The notes under the pieces: model-generated | The model's database searches: none | What the model was told of the DNA's origin: nothing | Seen by the model: the letters and a program-made list of their open reading frames with translations, nothing else | Shown here: in pieces, positions 27,274 to 35,754 of the stretch | Layout of the letters: each line of letters begins with the position of its first letter | Position numbering within the stretch: position 1 is the first letter of the stretch | NCBI RefSeq assembly: GCF_045032955.1 | Contig: NZ_JBJFZU010000003.1 | Location: forward strand, 62,001-126,000 | Length of the DNA stretch: 64,000 bases | Origin: Ornithinicoccus sp045032955 | Lineage (GTDB): Bacteria > Actinomycetota > Actinomycetes > Actinomycetales > Dermatophilaceae | Direction of reading: 5' to 3' | Program-made: the position numbers and the translations under genes

Positions 27274-27789
27274 ATGTCCGTGCCGACATCCGGCGCGGAC
27301 GCCTCTCATCGACGAAGGACAGCGGTGGCCGTGACAGCGAAGCAGGGTGGCGCGGCGACGCGCGAGCAGGGTGGGGCAGGCGCAGGGGACCGGCACGAGG
27401 TGCTGAGCGTCCGAGAGGGCGAAGATCCCTGGACCGCCGAGGAGCTGGCCGAGGTGCGGGGCGAGCTCGAGGGTGAGATGGAACGGCTGCGGGCCGAGGT
27501 GGAGGAGGCCGAGCAGGACCTCGTCGACCTCAAGCGCAGTTTCGGCGACGGGGCCGGGGACGACCAGGCGGACGCGGGCGCCGCGACCTGGGAGCGGGAG
27601 CACGAGCTGTCGGTCACCAACAACGCCCGGAACCTGGTCGACCAGCACCAACAGGCCCTGGCCCGGATCGACGCCGGCACCTACGGTGACTGCGAGTCCT
27701 GCGGCACACCGATCGGCAAGATGCGGCTCCAGGCGTTCCCGCGTGCGACGCTATGCCTGTCATGCAAGCAGAAGCAGGAACGCCGGTAA
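27274..27789 (+). CDS. DksA/TraR-type zinc finger protein
   Basis: A 171-residue protein with an N-terminal disordered part, a coiled-coil hairpin (about residues 60-105, ELAEVRGELEGEMERLRAEVEEAE) and a C-terminal four-cysteine zinc finger (GDCESCGTPIG ... LCLSCKQKQERR). DksA/TraR proteins reach into the secondary channel of RNA polymerase; actinobacterial ones are poorly studied. Two starts are credible: the leaderless ATG 27274 used here, and GTG 27325, five bases after GAAGGA. It precedes lspA, whose start lies inside it. Confidence 0.85.
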   Translation: MSVPTSGADASHRRRTAVAVTAKQGGAATREQGGAGAGDRHEVLSVREGEDPWTAEELAEVRGELEGEMERLRAEVEEAEQDLVDLKRSFGDGAGDDQADAGAATWEREHELSVTNNARNLVDQHQQALARIDAGTYGDCESCGTPIGKMRLQAFPRATLCLSCKQKQERR

Positions 27790-28331
27790 CCGTCCTCCCG
27801 CCCCGCCGCACCCTCGTGGTGTTCGTGGTCGCGGTCCTCTGGTGGGGCATCGACCAGGCCACCAAGTTGTGGGCCGAGCGCGCGCTCACCCGGGGGGAGT
27901 CCGTCCCCGTGGTCGGCGAGGTGCTGCAGCTGCACCTGATCTACAACTCGGGCGCCGCCTTCTCGATGGGCACCAGCTGGACCGGTGTGGTCACCACGGT
28001 GGCGACCCTGATATCGATCGGGATCGTCTGGGTGGCGCTGCGCACCCGGAGCCTGCCCTGGGCCCTCACCCTCGGTCTGCTGCTGGGTGGCGCGGTGGGC
28101 AACCTCACGGACCGCTACCTGCGCGACCCGTCGTTCGGGCTGGGGCACGTCGTCGACTTCCTCCGGCTGCCGAACTTCCCCGTGTTCAACGTCGCGGACA
28201 TGGGCGTGACCACCGCCGCCGTGCTCATCGTGCTGCTGTCCCTGCGCGGGCTGCACCCCGACGGCACCCGTGAGGGGAGCACCGCGTCGACGACGACCGA
28301 CGACGCCACCAGCACCGGTGGCGGCTCGTGA
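27753..28331 (+). CDS. lspA: Lipoprotein signal peptidase LspA
   Basis: A 192-residue aspartyl protease with four membrane helices that removes signal peptides from diacylated prolipoproteins. The two catalytic aspartates lie in GHVVDFLRLPNFPVFNVAD (VVD and VAD), and HLIYNSGAAFSM and GGAVGNLTDRY are family signatures. The C-terminal 25 residues are a Thr/Ser-rich tail. The start at 27753 overlaps the previous gene by 37 bases; ATG 27762 is an alternative. Its stop overlaps the pseudouridine synthase start by four bases. Confidence 0.93.
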   Translation: MPVMQAEAGTPVTVLPPRRTLVVFVVAVLWWGIDQATKLWAERALTRGESVPVVGEVLQLHLIYNSGAAFSMGTSWTGVVTTVATLISIGIVWVALRTRSLPWALTLGLLLGGAVGNLTDRYLRDPSFGLGHVVDFLRLPNFPVFNVADMGVTTAAVLIVLLSLRGLHPDGTREGSTASTTTDDATSTGGGS

Positions 28332-29254
28332 ACCAGTCGCGCGCGATGCCCGTGCCCGAGGGTCTCGAGGGGGAGCGGGTCGACGCCGCGCTGGCCCGGG
28401 TGCTGGGGCTCTCCCGCTCGCGCGCTGCCACCCTGGCGGCCGAGGGGCACGTGCAGCTGGACGGCCGCGTCGTCGGCAAGTCGGACCGGGTGAGCGCGGG
28501 AGCCTGGCTGGAGGTCGAGCTGCCCCCCACCCCCGCCGCCGAGATCCCGGTCGTCGCCGAGCCCGTCGAGGGGATGCGGATCGTGCACGACGACAGCGAG
28601 ATGGTGGTCGTCGACAAGCCCGCCTTCGTCGCCGCCCACCCCAGCGTGGGGTGGACCGGCCCCACCGTGGTCGGGGGCCTGGCAGCGGCCGGCTACCGCA
28701 TCTCCACCTCGGGGGCTCCGGAGCGTCAGGGCATAGTGCAACGGCTCGACGTCGGGACCAGCGGGCTGATGGTGGTGGCGAAGTCGGAGCGTGCCTACAC
28801 CGTGCTCAAGCAGGCCTTCCGCGACCGGGACGTGGACAAGACCTACCACGCGCTGGTCCAGGGCCTGCCGGACCCGCACCAGGGCACCATCGACGCCCCG
28901 ATCGGACGCCACCCGGGTCATGACTACCGGTTCGCGGTGCGCTCCGAGGGGCGTCCCAGCATCACCCACTACGAGCTGCTGGAGGCGCACCGGCGGGCGA
29001 GCCTGCTGCAGGTGCACCTAGAGACCGGGCGCACCCACCAGATCCGGGTGCACTTCTCGGCGCTGCGGCACCCCTGCTGCGGGGACCTGACCTACGGCGC
29101 GGACCCCACGCTGGCGACCCGGCTGGGGCTGGAGCGGCAGTGGCTGCACGCCACCGCACTCGGCTTCGACCACCCCGGCAGCGGGGAACGGGTGGAGTTC
29201 ACCTCCGGCTACCCGGAGGACCTGGAGCGCGCCCTGGAGCGGATCCGCCCCTGA
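28328..29254 (+). CDS. RluD-family 23S rRNA pseudouridine synthase
   Basis: A 308-residue RluA/RluD-type enzyme. An S4 RNA-binding domain (about residues 12-70, RVDAALARVLGLSRSRAATL) precedes the catalytic domain with the active-site motif QRLDVGTSGLMVVAKS, in which the aspartate attacks the uridine; the usual leading His is Gln. ETGRTHQIRVHFSAL is the second signature. Clustering with lspA and dnaE is typical for actinobacteria. GTGA overlap with lspA. Position-specific target in rRNA is not proven. Confidence 0.93.
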   Translation: MNQSRAMPVPEGLEGERVDAALARVLGLSRSRAATLAAEGHVQLDGRVVGKSDRVSAGAWLEVELPPTPAAEIPVVAEPVEGMRIVHDDSEMVVVDKPAFVAAHPSVGWTGPTVVGGLAAAGYRISTSGAPERQGIVQRLDVGTSGLMVVAKSERAYTVLKQAFRDRDVDKTYHALVQGLPDPHQGTIDAPIGRHPGHDYRFAVRSEGRPSITHYELLEAHRRASLLQVHLETGRTHQIRVHFSALRHPCCGDLTYGADPTLATRLGLERQWLHATALGFDHPGSGERVEFTSGYPEDLERALERIRP

Positions 29255-29315
29255 CCCGGGGGTGCCGGGACGTCCGGGAGCCGACCGGGGCGGCATACCT
29301 GTCGGTGGGGCGAAC

Positions 29316-29321
29316 TAAGAT
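29316..29321 (+). promoter_or_regulatory. -10 box of dnaE (leaderless)
   Basis: TAAGAT ends eight bases before the dnaE ATG at 29330 and no ribosome binding site intervenes. dnaE therefore seems to be expressed from its own leaderless promoter. Confidence 0.5.
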
Positions 29322-29329
29322 CATCGGTG

Positions 29330-32300
29330 ATGTCAGCGCCAACCCGTGTCCCGTCGGCCCAGGCCTCCGCGACCACCCCTGAGAAGAACTTCGTCCACCT
29401 GCACAACCACACCGAGTACTCGATGCTCGACGGTGCAGCGCGGATCACCGACATGTTCGAGAAGGCCGCCGAGCTGGGTATGCCGGCCATCGCGACCACC
29501 GACCACGGGTTCATCTTCGGTGCCTACGAGTTCTGGAAGACGGCCCAGCGCTACGACGTGAAGCCGATCATCGGCCTCGAGGCCTACGTCACCCCCGGCA
29601 CCCACCGCACCGACAAGACCCGGGTCCGGTACGGGGACAAGGACAGCAGCTCCCGGGACGACGTCTCCGGTGGCGGTGCCTACACCCACATGACGCTGCT
29701 GGCCCGGAACAACAACGGGATGCACAACCTCTTCCGGATGGCCTCGCTGGCCTCGATGGAGGGCTACTACTTCAAGCCGCGGATGGACCGCGAGCTGCTG
29801 GAGACCTACGGGCAGGGGCTGATCGCGACCACCGGCTGTCCCTCCGGGGAGATCCAGACGCGGCTGCGGCTGGGGCAGTACGACAAGGCGGTCCAGGCGG
29901 CCTCCGACTTCCGGGACATCTTCGGCGCCGAGAACTACTACCTCGAGCTGATGGACCACGGCATCGAGATCGAGCGCGTCGTCCGCCAGGACCTGCTGCG
30001 CCTGGCCAAGGACCTGTCGCTGCCGCTGCTGGCCACCAACGACCTGCACTACACGGCGCAGGAGGACGCGCTCGCGCACTCGGCGCTGCTCTGCGTGCAG
30101 TCCGGCTCCACCATGCAGGACCCCAACCGGTTCAAGTTCGGCGGCGACGGCTACTACCTCAAGAGCGCCGCCGAGATGCGCGAGATCTGGCGCGAGCTGC
30201 CCGAGGCGTGCGACAACACGCTGCTGGTGGCCGAGCGCTGCGACGTCTCCTTCACCGAGGGCGAGGGGCGCTTCATGCCGCGCTTCCCGGTGCCCGAGGG
30301 GGAGGACGAGACCAGCTGGTTCATCAAGGAGGTCGAGACCGGGCTGCACCGCCGGTTCCCGGAGGGCGTGCCGGACTACGCGCGCAAGCAGGCGGCGTAC
30401 GAGTCCGAGGTCATCATCGGCAAGGGCTACCCCGGCTACTTCCTGGTGGTCGCCGACTTCATCAACTGGGCCAAGGACAACGCCATCCGGGTCGGGCCGG
30501 GACGTGGCTCGGGACCCGGGTCGATGTGCGCCTACGCGATGGGCATCACCGACCTGGACCCGGTCCCGCACGGGCTGATCTTCGAGCGCTTCCTCAACCC
30601 GGAGCGCAAGTCGATGCCCGACTTCGACGTCGACTTCGACGACCGGCGACGCTCCGAGGTCATCCGCTACGTCTCCGACAAGTACGGCGACGACCGGGTC
30701 GCGATGATCGTCACCTACGGCACGATCAAGGCGAAGCAGGCCCTGAAGGACGCCTCCCGGGTGCTGGGGTACCCCTTCGCGATGGGGGAGCGGCTCACCA
30801 AGGCGATGCCCCCCACCGTGATGGGCAAGGACATCCCGCTGTCCGGGATCCACGACACCGGGCACAAGAGGTACGGCGAGGCCGGCGAGTTCCGTGAATT
30901 GCTGGCCGACGACGAGCAGGCCGCCGAGGTCTTCGAGACGGCGCGCGGCCTGGAGGGCCTGAAACGGCAGTGGGGTGTGCACGCGGCCGGCGTCATCATG
31001 AGCAGCGAGCCGCTGCTGGACCTGATCCCGATCATGCGCCGGGACCAGGACGGCCAGATCATCACCCAGTTCGACTACCCGACGTGCGAGACGCTAGGGC
31101 TGGTCAAGATGGACTTCCTGGGGCTGCGCAACCTCACCGTCCTGGACGACGCGATCCACAACATCAAGGACAACCGGGGGGAGGACATCGACCTGGACGT
31201 GCTGTCCAAGGACATGACCGACGCGAAGACCTACCAGCTGCTCGGGCGGGGCGACACGCTCGGCGTCTTCCAGCTGGACGGCAACGGGATGCGCCAGCTG
31301 CTCCGGCTGATGCAGCCGGACAACTTCGAGGACATCTCCGCGGCGCTCGCGCTCTACCGGCCGGGCCCGATGGGCGTGAACGCGCATACCAACTTCGCGC
31401 TGCGCAAGAACGGCAAGCAGGAGAACACCCCCCTGGACCCGCAGCTGAAGGGGAAGCTGCAGCCGGAGATGGAGGAGGCGCTCGGGCCGATCCTGGAGAC
31501 GACCTACGGGCTCTGCATCTACCAGGAGCAGGTGATGGAGATCGCCCAGAAGCTCGCGGGCTACACGCTCGGCAACGCCGACCTGCTGCGCCGGGCGATG
31601 GGCAAGAAGAAGAAGGAGGTGCTCGACGCCGAGTACATCCCCTTCTCCGACGGGATGAAGGCCCAGGGCTTCACCGAGCAGTCGGTGGCGGCGCTGTGGG
31701 GCGTGCTGGTGCCGTTCTCCGACTACGCCTTCAACAAGGCGCACACCGCGGCCTACGGGCTCATCTCCTACTGGACGGCCTACCTCAAGGCGAACTACCC
31801 GGCCGAGTACATGGCGGCCCTGCTGACCAGCGTCGGCGACGACAAGGACAAGACCGCGCTCTACCTGGCCGAGTGCCGGCGGCTGCGGATCCCGGTGCTG
31901 CCGCCGGACGTCAACGAGTCGATCGGGACCTTCGCGGCCGTCGGCGACGACATCCGCTTCGGGCTGCAGGCGGTGCGCAACGTCGGGGCCAACGTGGTCG
32001 AGGCGGTCACCCGCACCCGGGAGGAGAAGGGCAGCTTCACCTCCTTCGAGGACTTCCTGCGCAAGTGCCCCGCGGTCGTCTGCAACAAGCGCACCGTGGA
32101 GTCGCTGTGCAAGGCCGGGGCGTTCGACAGCCTCGGGCACGCCCGGCAGGGTCTGGTCACCGTGCACGAGAGGTATGTCGACGCGCTGGCGGACGAGAAG
32201 AAGCAGGAGGCGATCGGCCAGGACAGCCTGTTCTCCGGCTTCGGGTTCGACGACAGCGACGGCGAGGAGGGTGCCGGTCTGCAGATCGTCACCCTGCCGC

Positions 32301-32956
32301 CCGTGCCCAGCATCGAGTGGGACAAGACCGCCCGGCTGGCGTTCGAGCGCGAGATGCTCGGGCTCTACGTCTCCGACCACCCGCTGAACGGCATCGAGCA
32401 CATCCTCAGCCAGCACGCCAGCGCCTCGATCCTGCAGCTGGTCGGCGAGGACGGCGCCAAGGACGGGGACTTCGTCACCGTGGCCGGGCTGCTGACGAAC
32501 CTGGCGCTCAAGCGCACCAAGAACGGTGAGCCGTATGCCCGTGCCTCGGTGGAGGACATGGCCGGCTCGCTGGACGTCGTCTTCTGGCCGCGGACCTACA
32601 TGACCATCTCGACGATGCTCGCCGAGGACACCGTGGTGGTGGTGAAGGGGCGGTTGAAGAAGGGCGACGACGGGGCCGAGCTGATGGCCAACGAGATGAG
32701 CCTGCCCGAGATCAAGACCGGTCCCCGCGGGCCGGTGGTCCTCAACCTGCCGCTGACCCGGGTCACCGACGGCCTCGCGCACAAGCTGAAGGGCGTGCTG
32801 GCCGACCACCCGGGGACCACAGACGTGCACGTGAACCTGATGCAGCCCGGGCGGACCGTCCTGCTCAAGCTCGACGAGAGCCTGCGGGTCACCGCCACCC
32901 CGGAGCTCTTCGGCGACCTGAAGGCCCTGCTCGGCCCGGCGAGCGTCGGGACGTAG
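29330..32956 (+). CDS. dnaE: DNA polymerase III alpha subunit DnaE
   Basis: The 1208-residue replicative polymerase of the DnaE1 class. Domains in order: PHP domain (FVHLHNHTEYSMLDGAARI at about 20-38, TTDHGFIFG), the palm with the catalytic aspartates in MPDFDVDFDDRRRSEVI (about residue 428), the fingers (PGRGSGPGSMCAYAMGI), helix-hairpin-helix region and OB fold (DGDFVTVAGLLTNLALKRTKNGEPYA, about 1045-1070). The PHP metal ligands look largely intact, so proofreading by PHP is possible. ATG 29330 is preferred; GTG 29327 is also in frame. Confidence 0.97.
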   Translation: MSAPTRVPSAQASATTPEKNFVHLHNHTEYSMLDGAARITDMFEKAAELGMPAIATTDHGFIFGAYEFWKTAQRYDVKPIIGLEAYVTPGTHRTDKTRVRYGDKDSSSRDDVSGGGAYTHMTLLARNNNGMHNLFRMASLASMEGYYFKPRMDRELLETYGQGLIATTGCPSGEIQTRLRLGQYDKAVQAASDFRDIFGAENYYLELMDHGIEIERVVRQDLLRLAKDLSLPLLATNDLHYTAQEDALAHSALLCVQSGSTMQDPNRFKFGGDGYYLKSAAEMREIWRELPEACDNTLLVAERCDVSFTEGEGRFMPRFPVPEGEDETSWFIKEVETGLHRRFPEGVPDYARKQAAYESEVIIGKGYPGYFLVVADFINWAKDNAIRVGPGRGSGPGSMCAYAMGITDLDPVPHGLIFERFLNPERKSMPDFDVDFDDRRRSEVIRYVSDKYGDDRVAMIVTYGTIKAKQALKDASRVLGYPFAMGERLTKAMPPTVMGKDIPLSGIHDTGHKRYGEAGEFRELLADDEQAAEVFETARGLEGLKRQWGVHAAGVIMSSEPLLDLIPIMRRDQDGQIITQFDYPTCETLGLVKMDFLGLRNLTVLDDAIHNIKDNRGEDIDLDVLSKDMTDAKTYQLLGRGDTLGVFQLDGNGMRQLLRLMQPDNFEDISAALALYRPGPMGVNAHTNFALRKNGKQENTPLDPQLKGKLQPEMEEALGPILETTYGLCIYQEQVMEIAQKLAGYTLGNADLLRRAMGKKKKEVLDAEYIPFSDGMKAQGFTEQSVAALWGVLVPFSDYAFNKAHTAAYGLISYWTAYLKANYPAEYMAALLTSVGDDKDKTALYLAECRRLRIPVLPPDVNESIGTFAAVGDDIRFGLQAVRNVGANVVEAVTRTREEKGSFTSFEDFLRKCPAVVCNKRTVESLCKAGAFDSLGHARQGLVTVHERYVDALADEKKQEAIGQDSLFSGFGFDDSDGEEGAGLQIVTLPPVPSIEWDKTARLAFEREMLGLYVSDHPLNGIEHILSQHASASILQLVGEDGAKDGDFVTVAGLLTNLALKRTKNGEPYARASVEDMAGSLDVVFWPRTYMTISTMLAEDTVVVVKGRLKKGDDGAELMANEMSLPEIKTGPRGPVVLNLPLTRVTDGLAHKLKGVLADHPGTTDVHVNLMQPGRTVLLKLDESLRVTATPELFGDLKALLGPASVGT

Positions 32957-32962
32957 GGCCCC

Positions 32963-33529
32963 TCAGCGGAGGATGCGGTCGACGAGCTCGTCGACCGCGG
33001 CGTCGACGGACAGCCCGGTGTCGAGCGGCACGGTGAGGTGGTCGAGCATCAACCCGTCGACGGCGTAGTGGAAGAGGGCGATCTCGGTCCGCCCGCCGGG
33101 CAGGCCGGCGTCGTCGTTGAAGGTGACGTCTTGCTGGAACGCCCGTTGTCGCCAGGCCCCGAGCGTCGCGGCGACGGAGGGTCGGCGAGCGGCCTCCAGG
33201 CGCAGCTCGAAGAGCGCGAGCGACACGTGCGGGTCGGCGCTGAGCCGTCGTACGACGTCACGCAGGTAGTCGGCGAAGAGAGCCCGGTCGGGAGGCCGGA
33301 CGCCCGCCGAGGGGACGGCCTCGGGATCCGGCGTGAGCCGCTCCTCGATGCGGTCCACCAGCGCCGAGACGAGTGCGTCGCGGGTCGGGAAGTAGTTCGA
33401 CGCGGTGCCGCGGGGCGTGCCTGCTGCCGCATCGACGGCGCGATGGGTGAGACCACGGGCCCCCTCCTCGGCGAGCACCCGGATACCGGCGTCGGCGAGG
33501 CCGGAGCGTCGTTCGTCGTTGCGGACCAT
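32963..33529 (-). CDS. TetR-family transcriptional repressor
   Basis: A 188-residue TetR protein: the HTH is at about residues 5-50 (GIRVLAEEGARGLTHRAVDAAAGTPRGTASNYFPTRDALV region), followed by an all-helical ligand domain. It is divergent from the RibD/DHFR-like gene, and a near-perfect 14-base inverted repeat lies between the two starts. By the usual logic of TetR pairs it represses itself and the reductase until a ligand binds. ATG 33529 (MVRNDERRSG) is chosen; ATG 33538 is equally possible. Convergent with dnaE, six bases apart. Confidence 0.9.
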   Translation of the reverse strand: MVRNDERRSGLADAGIRVLAEEGARGLTHRAVDAAAGTPRGTASNYFPTRDALVSALVDRIEERLTPDPEAVPSAGVRPPDRALFADYLRDVVRRLSADPHVSLALFELRLEAARRPSVAATLGAWRQRAFQQDVTFNDDAGLPGGRTEIALFHYAVDGLMLDHLTVPLDTGLSVDAAVDELVDRILR

Positions 33530-33550
33530 GGTGCCCATGCTAGCCAGACC

Positions 33551-33587
33551 ACGACGTCTGTTGTACTTTAGCCACAACAGATGTCGT
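33551..33587. promoter_or_regulatory. TetR-type operator between regulator and reductase
   Basis: ACGACGTCTGTTGT (33551-33564) and ACAACAGATGTCGT (33574-33587) form an inverted repeat with 13 of 14 positions paired, around a nine-base centre. Its right end is 13 bases before the reductase ATG and four bases before its AGGAG, so bound repressor would block that promoter or leader, and its left end is 22 bases before the repressor start. Confidence 0.8.
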
Positions 33588-33600
33588 GATAGGAGAGGTG

Positions 33601-34197
33601 ATGCGCGCACTCGTGTACTACGTGGCCGTCAGCGTGGACGGCTACATCGCCGACCCCGCTGGTGGGTTCGACGTGTTCCTCGTCGACGGGGGCCACGCGC
33701 CGGTGGTGTTCGGCGAGTACGCCGACGCCCTTCCCGCACATGCGCACGCCGCACGGGGCACCGAACCACCGAGGACCCGCTTCGACACGGTGGTCATGGG
33801 GTGGAACACGCTCACCCCCGCACTCGACCAGGGCATCACCAGCCCCTACCCGCACCTGCGCCAGGTCGTCGCCAGCCGGCGCTCGCGTGAGGTCGACCCG
33901 GCGATCACCCTCACCGACGATCCGCTGGCCCTGGTCCGTGGCCTGAAGCAGGAGGACGGGTTGGATGTCTGGCTGTGCGGTGGCGGGGACCTGGCGGGCG
34001 CGCTGCTGCCCGAGATCGACCGGCTGGTCCTGAAGCGCCACCCCGTCGTCCTGGGCGCCGGCGTCCCCCTGTTCGGCACCGGCCCGTACCGGCCGCATGC
34101 GTTCGACCTGACCCGGACCCGGTCCTTCACGTCGGGCGTCGTGATCGAGGAGTATGCCGTCCGCCGGACGGATCGGTCGACGGAGGCGGTCGTGTGA
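33601..34197 (+). CDS. RibD C-terminal/dihydrofolate-reductase-fold protein
   Basis: A 198-residue protein of the RibD_C (DHFR-like) family: VYYVAVSVDGYIADPAGGFD at the start, DTVVMGWNTLTPAL in the middle and DVWLCGGGDLAGALLPEIDRLVLKRHPVVLGAG towards the end. Such proteins are NADPH-dependent reductases of unknown substrate, often controlled by a TetR neighbour and sometimes linked to detoxification. ATG 33601 follows AGGAG (33591-33595); an in-frame start at 33586 would fall inside the operator. Confidence 0.85.
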   Translation: MRALVYYVAVSVDGYIADPAGGFDVFLVDGGHAPVVFGEYADALPAHAHAARGTEPPRTRFDTVVMGWNTLTPALDQGITSPYPHLRQVVASRRSREVDPAITLTDDPLALVRGLKQEDGLDVWLCGGGDLAGALLPEIDRLVLKRHPVVLGAGVPLFGTGPYRPHAFDLTRTRSFTSGVVIEEYAVRRTDRSTEAVV

Positions 34198-34270
34198 CGC
34201 TGATATGAGCGGATGTGCCGGCGAAGGCGCAGGTCAGCGGGTCTGTCGGTGGGGTGTGGTTGGTTGAGGT

Positions 34271-35653
34271 ATGGAGGTTCTCAGGGGGGAAGGCGGCGGC
34301 GCGGGTGACGTGTCGGTGGCCGGGTTCGGGGTGGAGCCTGGGGTGGACGAGGCCCGGTGGGATGAGGGGCTGGACGGGGATGAGTTCCAACTGGTGATGG
34401 ATGACGTGGTCGCCTCGTTGCGGGGTGAGTGCGGTGATCTGCCGGCGCGTGAGGTGCAGGGCGGTCTGGACGCCGCACGGCGGGGGTTGCGCCGTGCCGC
34501 CCTGTCGGGCGATGAGGTGGTGCAGGTCCTGGATGAGCAGCTCGTGGCGTGCCTGGAGGAGGTCGGGCGGGTGCAGGCCCAGGCTGAGGCGGTCGCGTTC
34601 ACCCTGGCCCGGGAGGCCTACGGGCGGGGGTTGCACACCCAGGTCGGGTTGTCGTTGGTGGACTGGCTGCGGGTACGGATCCCGTGGTTGAGTACCGAGG
34701 CCGCGTCCCGGGTGGCGGTCCTGGCCCGGCTCGGGGCGAGCCCCACGGGCGCCGTGCTGGCCGACGCGGTCACCAGGGGTGAGGTCGCGGTGCACCGCGG
34801 TGCGGTGGTGGCGCGCACGTTGCTGCGCCTGGAGTCGTCGTTGGACCCGGACCAACGCCAGGCGTACACCGACCTCGCCACGGCCGCTGCGGCACGGGTC
34901 GACCTGGCCGATCGGGACCTGGCGGTGGTGTGCCAGCGTCTGGTGCACGACCTGCTCATCGAGGCCGCACCGGGTGAGCGTGAACGGGCAGCGCACGAGC
35001 TGCGGACCATCACCCACCGGACCGTGGGCCCGGGCCTGACCCGGTTCACGATCGATGCCCCCGACAGTGCCGCAGCCACCCTGGACGGGGTGCTGACCTG
35101 CCACCTCGCCGCACCCGCCCCCGGCCCCAGTGGTGAACCCGATGAGCGGACCCCGGGCCAGCGCCGCTTCGATGCGCTGCTGGCCGTCATCGGCCGCGGC
35201 CTGTCCCGCCCGGGTGCGGCACCCTCGAGCGCACGGGCAGCAGTGATCCTGATGATCCCCTTCGACCAGACCACCGGGACACCTACCGGCCCCGCGACCA
35301 CGGCGACCGGCGCACATGTCCCAGCACGCCAGGCCGCGCAGCTCGCGTGCACGGCGGACGTGACACCCATCTGGCTGTCGACCGACCGAGAACCCTTGGT
35401 GCTGGGCCGCACCGCCCGGTACGCCACCCCCGGGCAATGGAAAGCCCTCGCCGCCCGCGACGGCGGGTGCACGTTCGCCGGGTGCAGCACCCCACCGCAA
35501 TGGTGCGACAGCCACCACCTGCACGGGTGGGCCCGCGGCGGACACACCGACACCACCAACCTGGCCCTGCTCTGCGGGCGCCACCACACCCTCGTCCACC
35601 AGCTGGACCTGCACGCCACCATCACCGGCGGCACCGTCCGCTGGCACACCTGA
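34271..35653 (+). CDS. DUF222-HNH endonuclease domain protein
   Basis: A 460-residue protein with an N-terminal DUF222 helical domain (about residues 40-300) and a C-terminal HNH domain (about 395-455): ARDGGCTFAGCSTPPQWCDSHH with CxxxxC and DSHH metal-site residues, then NLALLCGRHHTLVH. Families like this are multicopy in many actinobacteria; their function is unknown and domestication or mobility has been discussed. Strand composition flips inside the gene: the coding strand is G/T-rich up to about 35000 and C/A-rich afterwards. It is flanked by unrelated genes with no shared operon. Start is not firmly fixed. Confidence 0.85.
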   Translation: MEVLRGEGGGAGDVSVAGFGVEPGVDEARWDEGLDGDEFQLVMDDVVASLRGECGDLPAREVQGGLDAARRGLRRAALSGDEVVQVLDEQLVACLEEVGRVQAQAEAVAFTLAREAYGRGLHTQVGLSLVDWLRVRIPWLSTEAASRVAVLARLGASPTGAVLADAVTRGEVAVHRGAVVARTLLRLESSLDPDQRQAYTDLATAAAARVDLADRDLAVVCQRLVHDLLIEAAPGERERAAHELRTITHRTVGPGLTRFTIDAPDSAAATLDGVLTCHLAAPAPGPSGEPDERTPGQRRFDALLAVIGRGLSRPGAAPSSARAAVILMIPFDQTTGTPTGPATTATGAHVPARQAAQLACTADVTPIWLSTDREPLVLGRTARYATPGQWKALAARDGGCTFAGCSTPPQWCDSHHLHGWARGGHTDTTNLALLCGRHHTLVHQLDLHATITGGTVRWHT

Positions 35654-35754
35654 CCACCCCGCCCCAACGCCGGCCCCCACCGGCCGGCCACACCACCACG
35701 CCCCCCACCGCCCCCGACCGACGAGGCTGGCCTCGCAGGGCATGCCAGCACCGG

